Part shown: positions 15,411-24,212 of the stretch, one piece after another
How positions within the stretch are numbered: the stretch's first letter is position 1
How the letters are laid out: the number at the start of each line of letters is the position of its first letter
Source of the DNA: Sphingomonas sanguinis
GTDB taxonomy: Bacteria; Pseudomonadota; Alphaproteobacteria; Sphingomonadales; Sphingomonadaceae
Assembly: GCF_019297835.1 (NCBI RefSeq)
Contig: NZ_CP079203.1
Coordinates: forward strand, 1,089,001-1,153,000
Direction: 5' to 3'
DNA: 64,000 bases
Made by a program: the position numbers and the translations under genes
Notes under the pieces: generated by a model
Told to the model about the DNA's origin: nothing
The model's input: the letters and a program-made list of their open reading frames with translations, nothing else
The model's database searches: none

Positions 15411-15812
15411 ATGTCCGACCTTGCCGAAATCCGCGACGAATATGAATTTCTTGACGCTGACGATCGCTATCGCCTGCTGATCGATCTGGGTCGTGCGTTG
15501 GAGCCAATGCCCGAGGCGCTGAAGACCGACGCGACGCTGGTGCGGGGGTGTTCGGCCTCGGTCTGGGTCTATCCGACCAAAAGCGACGGCGCGGGGCTGC
15601 ACTTTCTGGCGGATTCGAACGCGGCGATCACCAAGGGGATCATCGCGCTCGTGCTCAAGACGGTGCAGGACAAGACGCCTGCCGAGATACTCGCGACGGA
15701 TATCGAGGGCGAACTGGCGCCGTTCGATTTGCGGAACCAGTTGAGTTCCAACCGGACGCAGGGGATTCCCAACATGATCGCGCTGATCCGGGAGACGGCT
15801 GGGCGGTATTGA
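15411..15812 (+). CDS. sufE: SufE-like cysteine desulfuration protein
   Basis: 133 residues. SufE accepts sulfur from a cysteine desulfurase; the acceptor is C47 in VRGCSASVW. The rest (LLIDLGRALEPMP, LSSNRTQGIPNMI) fits the family. The ATG at 15411 matches the usual N-terminus, although its GGAG is about 15 nt away; an upstream in-frame ATG is possible. Two cysteine desulfurase genes lie at 33-35 kb. A palindromic repeat follows. Confidence 0.92.
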   Translation: MSDLAEIRDEYEFLDADDRYRLLIDLGRALEPMPEALKTDATLVRGCSASVWVYPTKSDGAGLHFLADSNAAITKGIIALVLKTVQDKTPAEILATDIEGELAPFDLRNQLSSNRTQGIPNMIALIRETAGRY

Positions 15813-15824
15813 TTGGGCGGCGGC

Positions 15825-16020
15825 GGGCTCGGTGAGACACCTGCCCTCCCCCATCCCCTCCCGCCTGCGGGAGGGGCGTGTTACGTGGCAGTCCTGAGCC
15901 CGCTCCACAAGCGCCTGTCCCGGTTTTAACGATCGATAAAGGAACCTGCCCGCGCCTCTGAGCGCTCCCCTCCCGCAAGCGGGAGGGGATGGGGGAGGGC
16001 AACGGTGTCTCACCGAGCCC
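15825..16020. repeat. Intergenic inverted-repeat element, family B, copy 1
   Basis: A 196-nt element whose outer arms (GGGCTCGGTGAGACAC at 15825-15840 and its exact complement at 16005-16020) continue inward into complementary GCCCTCCCCCATCCCC tracts and CTCCCGC/GCGGGAG hairpins. The central stretch of about 90 nt is unrelated to the arms and holds no gene. A second copy is at 38998-39146 and a fragment at 42323-42354. Confidence 0.85.
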
Positions 16021-16031
16021 CCGCTAAACCC

Positions 16032-16328
16032 CTAACTCCCCCGCCCCAACCGCGCCGCGATCGCCTCGACATCCTCGTCCGGCGTCACCACCAGCCATTC
16101 GCCCGGCCTGCGCCCATCGACCAGGGTCACCGCATTCTTCGGGCACAGCCCCAGGCACTTGGTCTCCACGACCCCGACCGACGCCTTGCGCCCCTTGCCG
16201 AAAATCCGCTTGAGCGCCTTCGCGAGCGGGGTCTTGCCCTTCGGCCCAAAACCGCCGCCGACCTTTTTCGAGCACTTGCCGCAGACCAGGACCGTCGCTT
16301 CCCATTCCGCCTTGGCGCGGCGGATCAT
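16032..16328 (-). CDS. Thioredoxin-like [2Fe-2S] ferredoxin-domain protein
   Basis: 98 residues with cysteines C16 and C19 (CGKC) and C58 and C62 (CLGLC), the spacing seen in thioredoxin-fold [2Fe-2S] proteins. A final segment LVDGRRPGEWLVVTPDEDVEAI matches the usual end of such domains. The role is probably electron transfer; the partner is unknown. Its start overlaps the end of the J-domain gene by 4 nt. Confidence 0.82.
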   Translation of the reverse strand: MIRRAKAEWEATVLVCGKCSKKVGGGFGPKGKTPLAKALKRIFGKGRKASVGVVETKCLGLCPKNAVTLVDGRRPGEWLVVTPDEDVEAIAARLGRGS

Positions 16329-16864
16329 TCGGGCTTCCAGCTGCGACGTTCCTCGGCGGCGCGCAGGACTTCGTAGGCTGCCTGTACCTGCTGGAACTTG
16401 GTCGCCGCCTCGGGGTCGTTGGGGCGGATATCGGGATGGTTCGCCTTGGCGAGGCCGCGCCAGGTCGCGCGGATCAGGTCGAACTCGGCATCCGGCTCCA
16501 GCCCCAGCGCGTCCAGTGCACGCATCTCGTCGCGCGATCGGCTGCCGTCGCCCGGCCCGGCCCAGGCCTGGTGCTTGGACTGGGCATAGCCTGCGCTGGT
16601 CTGCCGTTCCGAGGCTTCGCGCGCGGCGGCTTCCTCAGCACTGAGGCCCTGAAAATAGTCCCAACCACGATTATACTCGGCGGCATGCGCCTCGCAGAAA
16701 TACCAGCGGTCGGGGCTGTTGGGGGACTTGGGGGCCGGGCAATTTCCTGGTTGGTCGCAGCCATGCCGGTCGCAGATGCGCACGGGCTTGGCCTCCCGCG
16801 ACGCGCCATAGCTGCGCCAGCGGGGGAAGCCCCAGTCGTTGGATCGGGTAGAAGAACGCGCCAC
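16325..16864 (-). CDS. J-domain (DnaJ-like) protein with Cys/His-rich N-terminus
   Basis: 179 residues. The C-terminal part (about 115-175) is a J domain with the HPD motif in AKANHPDIRPND, so it should stimulate an Hsp70 partner. The N-terminal third has C31, H34, C36, C42, C57 and H60, which could bind metal. There is no Gly/Phe region or canonical DnaJ zinc domain. It is translationally coupled to the [2Fe-2S] protein downstream, which hints at a link to cluster chemistry (inference). Confidence 0.87.
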   Translation of the reverse strand: MARSSTRSNDWGFPRWRSYGASREAKPVRICDRHGCDQPGNCPAPKSPNSPDRWYFCEAHAAEYNRGWDYFQGLSAEEAAAREASERQTSAGYAQSKHQAWAGPGDGSRSRDEMRALDALGLEPDAEFDLIRATWRGLAKANHPDIRPNDPEAATKFQQVQAAYEVLRAAEERRSWKPE

Positions 16865-16980
16865 GCGGTCGATTTAAGCAACTTGCGCGCCGGTGCAAGC
16901 GCGGAGGCCGCGCTTTACGCGGGAGCGCCGTCGAATACCCCTTTGAAATGCTTGACCGACAATGGTTCCCTCGTTCATGA

Positions 16981-17000
16981 AATATACGTCATCATATATT
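16981..17000. promoter_or_regulatory. AT-rich inverted repeat upstream of sulP
   Basis: AATATA and TATATT arms separated by 8 nt, in an otherwise GC-rich 185-nt gap between the divergent J-domain and SulP genes. It may be an operator or part of a promoter; nothing else in the gap is recognisable. Confidence 0.3.
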
Positions 17001-17049
17001 CATGTCCGTACCGGGCATATGCGGACGCCCAGCTTTGACAGGAGCCGTC

Positions 17050-18630
17050 ATGGCCCAAAGTCGTTCTTTCCTGGCCACCGCAAGAGCGGACGTGCCGGCC
17101 TCCATCGTGGTGGCGCTGGTCGCCCTGCCCCTCTGTCTCGGCGTCGCGGTCGCCTCCGGTGCGCCGCCCTTTGCGGGCATGATCGCCGGGATCGTGGGCG
17201 GCCTGGTCGTCGGCTTCCTTTCCAAATCGCCGCTGTCGGTCGCCGGGCCTGCCGCCGGTCTGACGGTCATCGTGTTCGAGGCGATCGAGCGGCTGCCCAG
17301 CTTTCAGGTCTTCCTGCTGGCGGTGACGCTGGCGGGCGTGCTCCAGCTCGCCTTCTCCTTCACGCGCGCGGGCGTCTTGGCGGAGTTCGTGCCCTCCTCC
17401 GTCATCACCGGAATGCTCGCGGCAATCGGCCTGATCCTGATCCTGAAGCAGATCCCCCACGCCATCGGCTATGACGGCGATTTCGAGGGCAGCTTCGAAT
17501 ATGCGAGCCGGGCGGGCGGCAACACCTTTACCGACCTGTGGACCAGCGTCAGCAACGACATCGCGCCCGGTGCGGTGCTGATCGGCGCGGTTTCGCTGGC
17601 CTTCCTGTTCTGGTGGGATCACGCCAAGCCCAAGCAAGGCCCGCTGCGGCTGCTGCCGGGGCCGCTGGTCGTCGTCGTCATCGGTGTGGTCGGCAACATG
17701 ATCCTGGGCGCGACGCGTCCCGAATGGCAGCTGGCGGGCGCGCATCTGGTGCGCGTGCCGGTCGCGGGCAGCGCGTCGCAGTTCCTGGGCCAATTCCAGC
17801 TTCCGGATTTCGGCGCGATCGGCATGGGCGCGGTGTGGACCACCGCGATCACGCTGGCGATCGTCGCCAGCCTGGAGTCGCTGCTCAGCGTCAAGGCGGT
17901 CGACGAGCTGGACCCGCGCCGCCGCACCACCGACAAGAATTGGGAGCTGATGGCGCAGGGCGGCGGCAATATCGTCTCCGGCCTGCTCGGCGGCCTGCCC
18001 GTCACCTCGGTGATCGTGCGCTCTTCAGCCAATGTCGATGCGGGCGCGGAGAGCAAGCTGTCGACCATGCTGCACGCCACCTGGCTGCTGATCTCCGTCG
18101 CGCTGATCCCGGTCGTGCTGAACCAGATTCCTCTGGCCGCGCTCGCCGCCGTGCTGATCGCCACCGGCTACAAGCTGTGCAAGCCCAAGCTGTTCACCGA
18201 ACGGTACAAGCAGGGCTGGAGCCAGTTCATCCCCTTCATCGTCACCATCCTGGCGATCCTGCGCACCGACCTGCTGATCGGCATTCTGGTCGGGCTGGTC
18301 GTCGGCTTCGTCTTCGTCGTGGCGCGCAATTTCCGCCCCGCGCTGACCTTCGCGTGCGATGACGAGGATTGCCTGATCCGCGCTCGGCGCAACCTGTACT
18401 TCATCCACAAATACGAATTGCAGAAGTCGCTGGCCAAGGTGCCGGACGGCGCCAACCTGCTGATCGACCTGTCCTCGACCTCCTATGTCGACCTGGACAA
18501 TGTCGACATCATCAACGCCTTCATCAAGGGCGCGGACTTCCGTGGGATCAGCGTGATCGTGCGCGGCGACATCGCCGAGCGGACCGCCCCGCTCATCAAT
18601 GCCCCATCGACGGGAGTGCGCTACGCATGA
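17050..18630 (+). CDS. SulP family anion transporter
   Basis: A 526-residue membrane protein with about ten to twelve hydrophobic helices. SulP signatures include VPASIVVALVALPLCLGVAVASG near residue 15-35 (in two parts), PFAGMIAGIVGG and SVAGPAAGLT. A soluble C-terminal STAS-like region occupies about 430-526 (LLIDLSSTSYVDLDN). The substrate is sulfate or, more likely given the coupled carbonic anhydrase, bicarbonate (inference). The ATG at 17050 has AGGAG upstream, and the end overlaps the next gene by ATGA. Confidence 0.92.
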   Translation: MAQSRSFLATARADVPASIVVALVALPLCLGVAVASGAPPFAGMIAGIVGGLVVGFLSKSPLSVAGPAAGLTVIVFEAIERLPSFQVFLLAVTLAGVLQLAFSFTRAGVLAEFVPSSVITGMLAAIGLILILKQIPHAIGYDGDFEGSFEYASRAGGNTFTDLWTSVSNDIAPGAVLIGAVSLAFLFWWDHAKPKQGPLRLLPGPLVVVVIGVVGNMILGATRPEWQLAGAHLVRVPVAGSASQFLGQFQLPDFGAIGMGAVWTTAITLAIVASLESLLSVKAVDELDPRRRTTDKNWELMAQGGGNIVSGLLGGLPVTSVIVRSSANVDAGAESKLSTMLHATWLLISVALIPVVLNQIPLAALAAVLIATGYKLCKPKLFTERYKQGWSQFIPFIVTILAILRTDLLIGILVGLVVGFVFVVARNFRPALTFACDDEDCLIRARRNLYFIHKYELQKSLAKVPDGANLLIDLSSTSYVDLDNVDIINAFIKGADFRGISVIVRGDIAERTAPLINAPSTGVRYA

Positions 18631-19265
18631 GGGAATATAAGCAGCTCCTGCTCGCCAATAAGGCCTGGGCCACCGAACTCCTCGAGGAGAAGACTGACTT
18701 CTTCCAGCGGCAGACGGTGGGGCAGAAGCCCGACTTTTTGTGGATCGGCTGTTCCGACAGCCGGGTGACGCCCGAGCAGATGACCATGACCCCGCCGGGC
18801 GGCATGTTCCTGCATCGCAACATCGCCAACCTGGTTCATGACGACGACCTCAACCTGTTGTCGGTCGTGCAATATGCCGTCGACGTGCTGAAGGTCCGCC
18901 ATGTCATCCTGTGCGGCCATCATGGCTGCGGCGGCGTGCAGGCGACCCTGCAGGGCGGCACGGAGGGGCCGGTCGACCGGTGGCTGGCCAATGCCCGCGA
19001 GGTGCTGCACCGCCATCAGGACGAGATCGACGCCCAGCCGGACCAGGCCGCCAGGGTCAACCGTCTGGTCGAGGTGAACGTGATGGAGCAGCTGCGCCAC
19101 CTCGCCCGGCTGGACACCATCCAGAAGGCGTTCGCCGATAAGCGCGAGCTATGGCTGCACGGCTGGGTCTATGACATTCGCGACGGGCATATCAAAACCC
19201 TGCTGGAGATCGACGCCAACACAGATCTCGACGGTATGGAGCGCCCAGACAAGGTGCTGGTCTGA
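18627..19265 (+). CDS. Beta-class carbonic anhydrase
   Basis: 212 residues. Zinc ligands are C42, H98 and C101, with the D44-R46 dyad in CSDSR and the HHGCGG motif. It interconverts CO2 and bicarbonate in the cytoplasm. The ATG overlaps the SulP stop, so the two are co-translated; a SulP transporter with a carbonic anhydrase forms a bicarbonate uptake/supply module in several bacteria. Confidence 0.95.
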   Translation: MREYKQLLLANKAWATELLEEKTDFFQRQTVGQKPDFLWIGCSDSRVTPEQMTMTPPGGMFLHRNIANLVHDDDLNLLSVVQYAVDVLKVRHVILCGHHGCGGVQATLQGGTEGPVDRWLANAREVLHRHQDEIDAQPDQAARVNRLVEVNVMEQLRHLARLDTIQKAFADKRELWLHGWVYDIRDGHIKTLLEIDANTDLDGMERPDKVLV

Positions 19266-19330
19266 TCCTGGCCGCTTGATCGCACTTAGATGACCGCCTA
19301 GCCTCCCCCTCGTCCATGGGGGAGGATCGA

Positions 19331-20410
19331 ATGCGCAAATGCTATTGGGCGGCGGCGGCCGCGTTGTTGGCGACGACGGCCGCGTCGGCGCGCGATCTGC
19401 CGGTACCGGCCGACAAGGGGTGGATGCACGCCCAAACCCGGCTGATCGTCCGCTCGACCGTCGCGGGGCTGACCCGGACCGCAATCACCGATGCGACGAC
19501 GACCGAGCATGACGTGGCGATCAAGCTAGAGAGCGCCGACAAGTCGGTCTTCGCCACCCTGTTCCTCTTCCACCCCGCCGTCCCGAGTGTTCCCTTATGG
19601 TTCGACCGTTCGCGCACCGCGATCGAGGAACGCAAGAATTTCGACAAGGGCGCGCCCGCCAGCGCCGATCCGATCGCCTTCGCACCGACCGGCACCGGCC
19701 CCGAAGTCGCCCTGCGGCAGAGTTGGTCGCTGTTGAGCAGCCCGTATCGCAGCACCTCGCTGGCCGTCTTGCCGATGGGCGAGTGGATGCTGGTCGTCCG
19801 TCTGACCGCCGAGAAACTGACCGCCGATACGCTCGACCAGAAGATGAACGAGATCATCGCCGCGCTGAGGCCCGCCATCGCGGCCACCGCCGCCTATCCC
19901 GGTCCCGCCGTGCCGATCCGGCCATGCGCCACACAGACCGATTTCGCGCATCTGCCCAAGGCCAAGCTGGACAAGTCGGGCCAGTCCAATCCGCTGTTCA
20001 CGCTTTTGATGAGCGCGGCGGTTTCCAGTCAGATCGAAAAAGACAAGTCGAACCCGAAAGCCGAGCCTGTAAAACCCGTCGCCCCACTGTGCCGCGACGG
20101 GGTCAGCGCTACCCCGTTCGGCGTCTACCGCTGGGAGAATGACGACACCGATGGCTATATGATGGCGCTTTACGATGCCGGGCGAACGATCGACATCTTT
20201 CCCGACCTGATGAGCCAGGTCGAAAATCGCAAGACCAAGTCGTACACCATCCGCCTGAACGACGTGGACGGCAGCGCGAGCAGCTATCCCTCGTTCATGA
20301 ACATGCCCCGGCCCGAACAGGTATTCGACGTGATCGCAAAAGGCACGCCGACGGCCAAGGCGCAGGGCAAAAACATCACCATCAATTCCAGCGCGCTGGG
20401 CGGGTCCTGA
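19331..20410 (+). CDS. Secreted protein of unknown function
   Basis: 359 residues with a clear signal peptide (MRKCYWAAAAALLATTAASA, cleavage near residue 20). No known domain is recognised. The middle has a Lys/Pro-rich linker (KDKSNPKAEPVKPV) and the C-terminal part a DGYMMALYDAGRTIDIFPDL stretch. GGAGG precedes the ATG at 19331. It is probably periplasmic. It stands alone between the carbonic anhydrase gene and rnpB. Confidence 0.82.
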   Translation: MRKCYWAAAAALLATTAASARDLPVPADKGWMHAQTRLIVRSTVAGLTRTAITDATTTEHDVAIKLESADKSVFATLFLFHPAVPSVPLWFDRSRTAIEERKNFDKGAPASADPIAFAPTGTGPEVALRQSWSLLSSPYRSTSLAVLPMGEWMLVVRLTAEKLTADTLDQKMNEIIAALRPAIAATAAYPGPAVPIRPCATQTDFAHLPKAKLDKSGQSNPLFTLLMSAAVSSQIEKDKSNPKAEPVKPVAPLCRDGVSATPFGVYRWENDDTDGYMMALYDAGRTIDIFPDLMSQVENRKTKSYTIRLNDVDGSASSYPSFMNMPRPEQVFDVIAKGTPTAKAQGKNITINSSALGGS

Positions 20411-20411
20411 A

Positions 20412-20437
20412 CCCGCCCGCCTCGGTCGGGGCGGCGG
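20412..20437. terminator. GC-rich hairpin between two converging transcripts
   Basis: CCGCC and GGCGG arms around an 8-nt loop directly follow the secreted-protein gene and face the 3' end of rnpB. There is no T-run on either strand, so a terminator role is only plausible. Confidence 0.3.
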
Positions 20438-20445
20438 AAGGATAA

Positions 20446-20829
20446 CAGCCAGAGGGCCTGTAAGCCGGGTTCTGTCCACCGGCGCGAGGCCGGATGGGCG
20501 ACCATTCTTCTAGGACGATGCTTGCACATCGCCTCAAGCAACCAACCCGGATAGCGGGCGGGAACGCGCCCCGACGCTTGCGCGCCATGCCATCCCTATT
20601 CGGTCTTGCTCCCGGTGGGGTTTGCCATGCCGTTTCCGTTACCGGACCCGCGGTGCGCTTTTACCGCACCCTTTCACCCTGACCTGGCCGAAGCCGTGGC
20701 CGTCTGCTCTCTGTGGCACTGTCCCTGGGGTCACCCCCGCCGGGCGTTACCCGGCACCGTTATTCCGTGGAGCCCGGACTTTCCTCGCCCCCGGTTTCCC
20801 GAGGCCGCGGCCGCCCGGCCCTCTGACTG
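20446..20829 (-). ncRNA. rnpB: RNase P RNA (bacterial type A)
   Basis: The minus strand carries the conserved core: GAGGAAAGTCCGGGCTCC near the 5' end and AACCCGGCTTACAGGCC at the 3' end. The terminal P1 helix closes with CAGTCAGAGGG (5', 20819-20829) pairing with CCCTCTGGCTG (3', 20446-20456), with one G-U pair, which sets the ends at about 384 nt. It is the catalytic RNA for tRNA 5' maturation. Confidence 0.95.
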
Positions 20830-20884
20830 CGGGCGGATGTAGCGGGAATGCGGCGGAGGGCAAGGGGTTTGTGGTTAGCCGTAT

Positions 20885-20978
20885 CGCGTGGCCTTCGACT
20901 TCGCTCAGGCTGAACGGAAGTTAGACACAGCCGCCCTTCCCCCGCCCCGTTCGGGCTGAGCGAAGTTGAAGCCCACGC
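20885..20978. repeat. Intergenic inverted repeat, family C
   Basis: Imperfect arms of about 30 nt (20885-20914 and 20947-20978). The shared core is CTTCGACTTCGCTCAGGC on the left, matching the complement of GGGCTGAGCGAAGTTGAAG on the right. It lies between rnpB and the amidase gene and holds no coding sequence. Confidence 0.7.
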
Positions 20979-20987
20979 CCATCCCCC

Positions 20988-21677
20988 TCAATCATCCCCC
21001 TGCGGACGCGGCAACAACAATGCCAACAGGATCATCCGGCACTCTGCATCGATTTCACCATCGATCAGCTCGGGGCGGAACCGCCGCTGGAACGCCATGA
21101 TCGCCGCCATTCGGTCGGTCACGTCATAGCCGAACCGCTCCAGCGCCAGACAGAAGCCCGCTTCGGTCCACATCGGGTCCATCAGGTTCTTGGTCGGGCG
21201 CGGCAGGGCCAGACGCCGCTTGGCGAGCGCCCCCCAGGGGAACAGCTCGCCCGGATCGCGCTTGCGGGCGGGGGCGATGTCGGAGTGGCCGACGATGTTG
21301 CCCCGCGTGATGCCGTGCCGCTTCTGGATGTCGCCGACCAGTTCCATCACCGCCGCGATCTGTTCGTCGGGGAACGGGCGATAGCCCCAGTCATGGCCGG
21401 GATTGACGATCTCGATCCCGATGCTCGCCGAGTTCACATCCTCGATCGCGCGCCAGTGCGAGCGGCCCGCGTGCCAGGCCCGCTCCGCCTCGTCGACCAT
21501 GCGCAGCACGGTGCCGTCCTCGGCGACGATGTAATGGCACGACACCTTCGCCTCCGGATCGCGCAGTCGCGCGATGGCCGACTCCGCGTCCTGCATCCCC
21601 GTATAGTGCAACACGATCATCGTGATGGGCAGGCTACGCGCGTCGAAATTGGGTGACGGCGTGTCGACGATCGTCAT
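20988..21677 (-). CDS. N-acetylmuramoyl-L-alanine amidase with peptidoglycan-binding domain
   Basis: A 229-residue amidase_2 (AmpD-like) enzyme. Zinc ligands include H24 in IVLHYTGM and the His of GNIVGHSDIAPARKRDPG. A C-terminal segment from about residue 165 resembles a peptidoglycan-binding domain (FGYDVTDRMAAIMAFQRRF). No signal peptide is visible, consistent with cytoplasmic recycling of anhydro-muropeptides. The ATG has CAGGAGG upstream. It follows cheR on the same strand. Confidence 0.92.
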   Translation of the reverse strand: MTIVDTPSPNFDARSLPITMIVLHYTGMQDAESAIARLRDPEAKVSCHYIVAEDGTVLRMVDEAERAWHAGRSHWRAIEDVNSASIGIEIVNPGHDWGYRPFPDEQIAAVMELVGDIQKRHGITRGNIVGHSDIAPARKRDPGELFPWGALAKRRLALPRPTKNLMDPMWTEAGFCLALERFGYDVTDRMAAIMAFQRRFRPELIDGEIDAECRMILLALLLPRPQGDD

Positions 21678-21744
21678 GCAACCTCCTGAACGACCCCGGT
21701 TCGTCCGCCCCTGTTAGCGGGAAGCCGGGGCCAAGGATATGGCT

Positions 21745-22587
21745 TCATGCATGGGCGGCGGGATCGGGCCTGTCGCTTTTCTGGTACACCCCGCGCCCGA
21801 CCGAGGCGAGCTGGAACAGGTCGGTCTGCCCCATCACCGTCTCGCCCGCCCCCAGGATCAGCAGGCCGTTGGGCCGCATCGCCCCGGCCAGGGCGCGAAA
21901 GGCGCGTTTCTTGGGTTCCGGCGCGAAATAGAGCATGACGTTGCGGCACAGCACCAGATCGAAGGATCCGCCGGGCGCCGGGTCGACCGTCAGGTTCATC
22001 TGACGGAAGGAGATGTGGCGGACCAGTTCGGGCCGGGCCACCCATTCATTGCCGGGCCGCCCCTCGAACCAGCGGACCATCTGGCGGATCGGCAGGCCGC
22101 GCTGCACCTCGAACTGGGTGTAGCAGCCGCTTCGCGCCCGCGCGATGGCGGCTTCGGACACGTCGGTCGCGACGATCTCGGGCATCGGCGTCCCCTGCGC
22201 CTGGTGTCGCTCGGCGAACATCATCGCCAGCGACAAGGGCTCCTGGCCGGTCGAGCAGCCCGCGCTCCAGATGCGGGCGCGCCGCCCGTCGCGTTCCACC
22301 TCGGCCACCAGCTCGACGATATGGTCGAAGACATGCTGGTCCCGGAAGAAGGAGGTCTCGCAATTGACCAGCGCGTCGATGACCCGGCCCGCCAGTTGCG
22401 GATCGCGCCCGTCGAGCACGGCATAGACAAGCTGGTCCAGCGTCTCGATCCGCCGCTCGCGCATCAGGGGCAGCAGCACGGTGTCGACGCGGGTGGAGCG
22501 GTGGCTGGCGATATGCTGGCCGGTGCGCGCCTCCAGCAGCGCGCTCAGCACGGCGAGCGACTGGCCCGACAGGGGGGACTGCGTCAT
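21745..22587 (-). CDS. cheR: Chemotaxis protein methyltransferase CheR
   Basis: About 280 residues. CheR methylates glutamates of chemoreceptors using SAM; the SAM motif is WSAGCSTGQEP and DLVLCRNVMLYF follows. I chose the ATG at 22587 because GGGAG lies 7 nt upstream. An ATG at 22644 overlapping the cheB stop (TGATG) would add 19 residues and imply coupling. It is the last gene of the che operon. Confidence 0.94.
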   Translation of the reverse strand: MTQSPLSGQSLAVLSALLEARTGQHIASHRSTRVDTVLLPLMRERRIETLDQLVYAVLDGRDPQLAGRVIDALVNCETSFFRDQHVFDHIVELVAEVERDGRRARIWSAGCSTGQEPLSLAMMFAERHQAQGTPMPEIVATDVSEAAIARARSGCYTQFEVQRGLPIRQMVRWFEGRPGNEWVARPELVRHISFRQMNLTVDPAPGGSFDLVLCRNVMLYFAPEPKKRAFRALAGAMRPNGLLILGAGETVMGQTDLFQLASVGRGVYQKSDRPDPAAHA

Positions 22588-22643
22588 CGCCATGCTCCCG
22601 GATCGCAAGGGGTGTGCGGGCGTCCAGCTAGAGGCCAGGACCA

Positions 22644-23732
22644 TCAGCAGAGCCCTCCCGCCGCGATCATCGCGCCGATCGCATCCGGGGCCATCACGGC
22701 ATCGGCCAGGCCGTCGGTCACGACGGCACCGGGCATACCCCAGACGACCGCGCTTTCGCGATCCTGGGCGATGATCGTCGCCCCTGCGGCCTTCAGCATC
22801 CGCGCTCCCTCCAGTCCGTCGCGCCCCATCCCCGTCAGCACGATACCCCAGGCCCGCCCACCCCATAGGTCGGCCATCGAGGCGAACATCGGATCGACCG
22901 AAGGCAGGCAGCCGCTGCGCGCCCGCTCATGCTTCAGCCGGATCGCCGCGCTGCCATCGGTCAGCCGAACGAAGGTGACATGCGCATCGCCGGGGGCCAC
23001 CAGGATCTGGCCGGGCCGGACGCGCATCCGGTCCTCGGCCATCACGCTCGGGCGGCCGGCCACGGCGGTCAACTGAGCGGCGAAAAAGGGGATGAAGGTG
23101 GCGGGCAGATGCTGCGTCACCACGATCGGCACCGTCATCGTCGCGGGAATGCGGGCGAGCAGCTTGGCCAGCGCATGGATACCGCCGGTCGAGGCGCCGA
23201 TGCCGATGACTTCGGGCAACGCACTCTGCACCGGCCCGCGCGCCCTGCCGACCGGCGGGACAGGCGTCGGGGCAGCCGGGGCGGCGGAATGGGCCAGCCC
23301 GTCAAGCTTCTGGAGCAACGCATCCCCGAACTCGGCCAGCCCCTGCGGCCGGGGTTTGTCGAGCGTGTCGGCCGCACCGTGCGCCAGCGCCTGCACCGCC
23401 GCCGCGCCACCTGCCGGGGTGGATGCCGAGACGATGATGATTCGTGCACCCGCCCCGGCCGCGATCAGCCGGGGGAGCGCGGTGATGCCGTCCATGCCCG
23501 GCATGGCGACGTCGAGCAGGATGATGTCGGCGCTCTGTTCGCCAAGAAAGGCCAGCGCCGCCTCGACATGGCTGACGGCACCGACGACGCGGAACCGCGC
23601 ATGGGGCTCGATCTGCCGTGCGATCAGGGCGCGCGCGACGGCCGAATCATCGACGATCAGCACCCGCGTCACCCCGCTTTGGTCTATCGCGGGCGGCGAT
23701 GCCTGGATGGCGCTCGGGGGGATGAAGGCCAT
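22644..23732 (-). CDS. cheB: Chemotaxis protein-glutamate methylesterase CheB
   Basis: 362 residues: receiver domain (about 21-135) with phosphoacceptor D74 in LLDVAMPGMDG, a Pro-rich linker (about 150-165), and the methylesterase domain with catalytic S181 (GASTGG), H208 (QHLP) and D305 (GMGRDG). It removes methyl groups from receptors when phosphorylated by CheA. It lies between cheY and cheR. Confidence 0.96.
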   Translation of the reverse strand: MAFIPPSAIQASPPAIDQSGVTRVLIVDDSAVARALIARQIEPHARFRVVGAVSHVEAALAFLGEQSADIILLDVAMPGMDGITALPRLIAAGAGARIIIVSASTPAGGAAAVQALAHGAADTLDKPRPQGLAEFGDALLQKLDGLAHSAAPAAPTPVPPVGRARGPVQSALPEVIGIGASTGGIHALAKLLARIPATMTVPIVVTQHLPATFIPFFAAQLTAVAGRPSVMAEDRMRVRPGQILVAPGDAHVTFVRLTDGSAAIRLKHERARSGCLPSVDPMFASMADLWGGRAWGIVLTGMGRDGLEGARMLKAAGATIIAQDRESAVVWGMPGAVVTDGLADAVMAPDAIGAMIAAGGLC

Positions 23733-23763
23733 GCCGCTACGATCCGAACGGATGCCGTTCCGG

Positions 23764-24129
23764 TCAGATCATGCCGACGAGCTGGAGCTTGCTTTCCAGC
23801 GTGTCGCGGTCGAACGGCTTCATGATATATTCGTCGGCCCCCGCATCGATCGCCGCACGGATATGTGCCATGCCGTTTTCGGTGGTGCAGAAGACGATTC
23901 GCGGCCGCCGCGCCAGATTGGCGTCGCGCAACGCGCGCAGGAAATCCATGCCGCTCATCACGGGCATGTTCCAGTCGAGCAGGATGACGTCGGGAACCTC
24001 TTCCAGGCACGCTTCCAGCGCCTCGCGACCGTCCCCGGCCTCGCGCACCTGCAGGTCGAGCGTTTCCAATATGTGGCGCGCAACCTTGCGGATCACCTTG
24101 GAGTCATCGACGACGAGACAGGTCTTCAT
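23764..24129 (-). CDS. cheY: Chemotaxis response regulator CheY
   Basis: A 121-residue single receiver domain with the acid pocket D8/D9, phosphoacceptor D52 in LLDWNMP, and the conserved lysine in YIMKPFD. There is no output domain. Phosphorylated by CheA, such proteins act on the motor or, in alphaproteobacteria, as phosphate sinks. It lies in the operon between cheW and cheB. Confidence 0.94.
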   Translation of the reverse strand: MKTCLVVDDSKVIRKVARHILETLDLQVREAGDGREALEACLEEVPDVILLDWNMPVMSGMDFLRALRDANLARRPRIVFCTTENGMAHIRAAIDAGADEYIMKPFDRDTLESKLQLVGMI

Positions 24130-24212
24130 GCGGTACGCCCTATTCCTACCGGAGGTCTCAACGGGACCTGCCCTTCGGAATAGCCACGATAAGTAACGGC
24201 CGGGTTAATCGG

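Noticed and set aside
15825..16020. Palindromic repeats as a possible CRISPR array
   Set aside because: There are only two outer arms per element, in inverted orientation, with no regular spacers and no cas genes.
16961..16985. EcfG-like GGAAC upstream of the J-domain gene
   Set aside because: The expected CGTT at 16-17 nt is absent.
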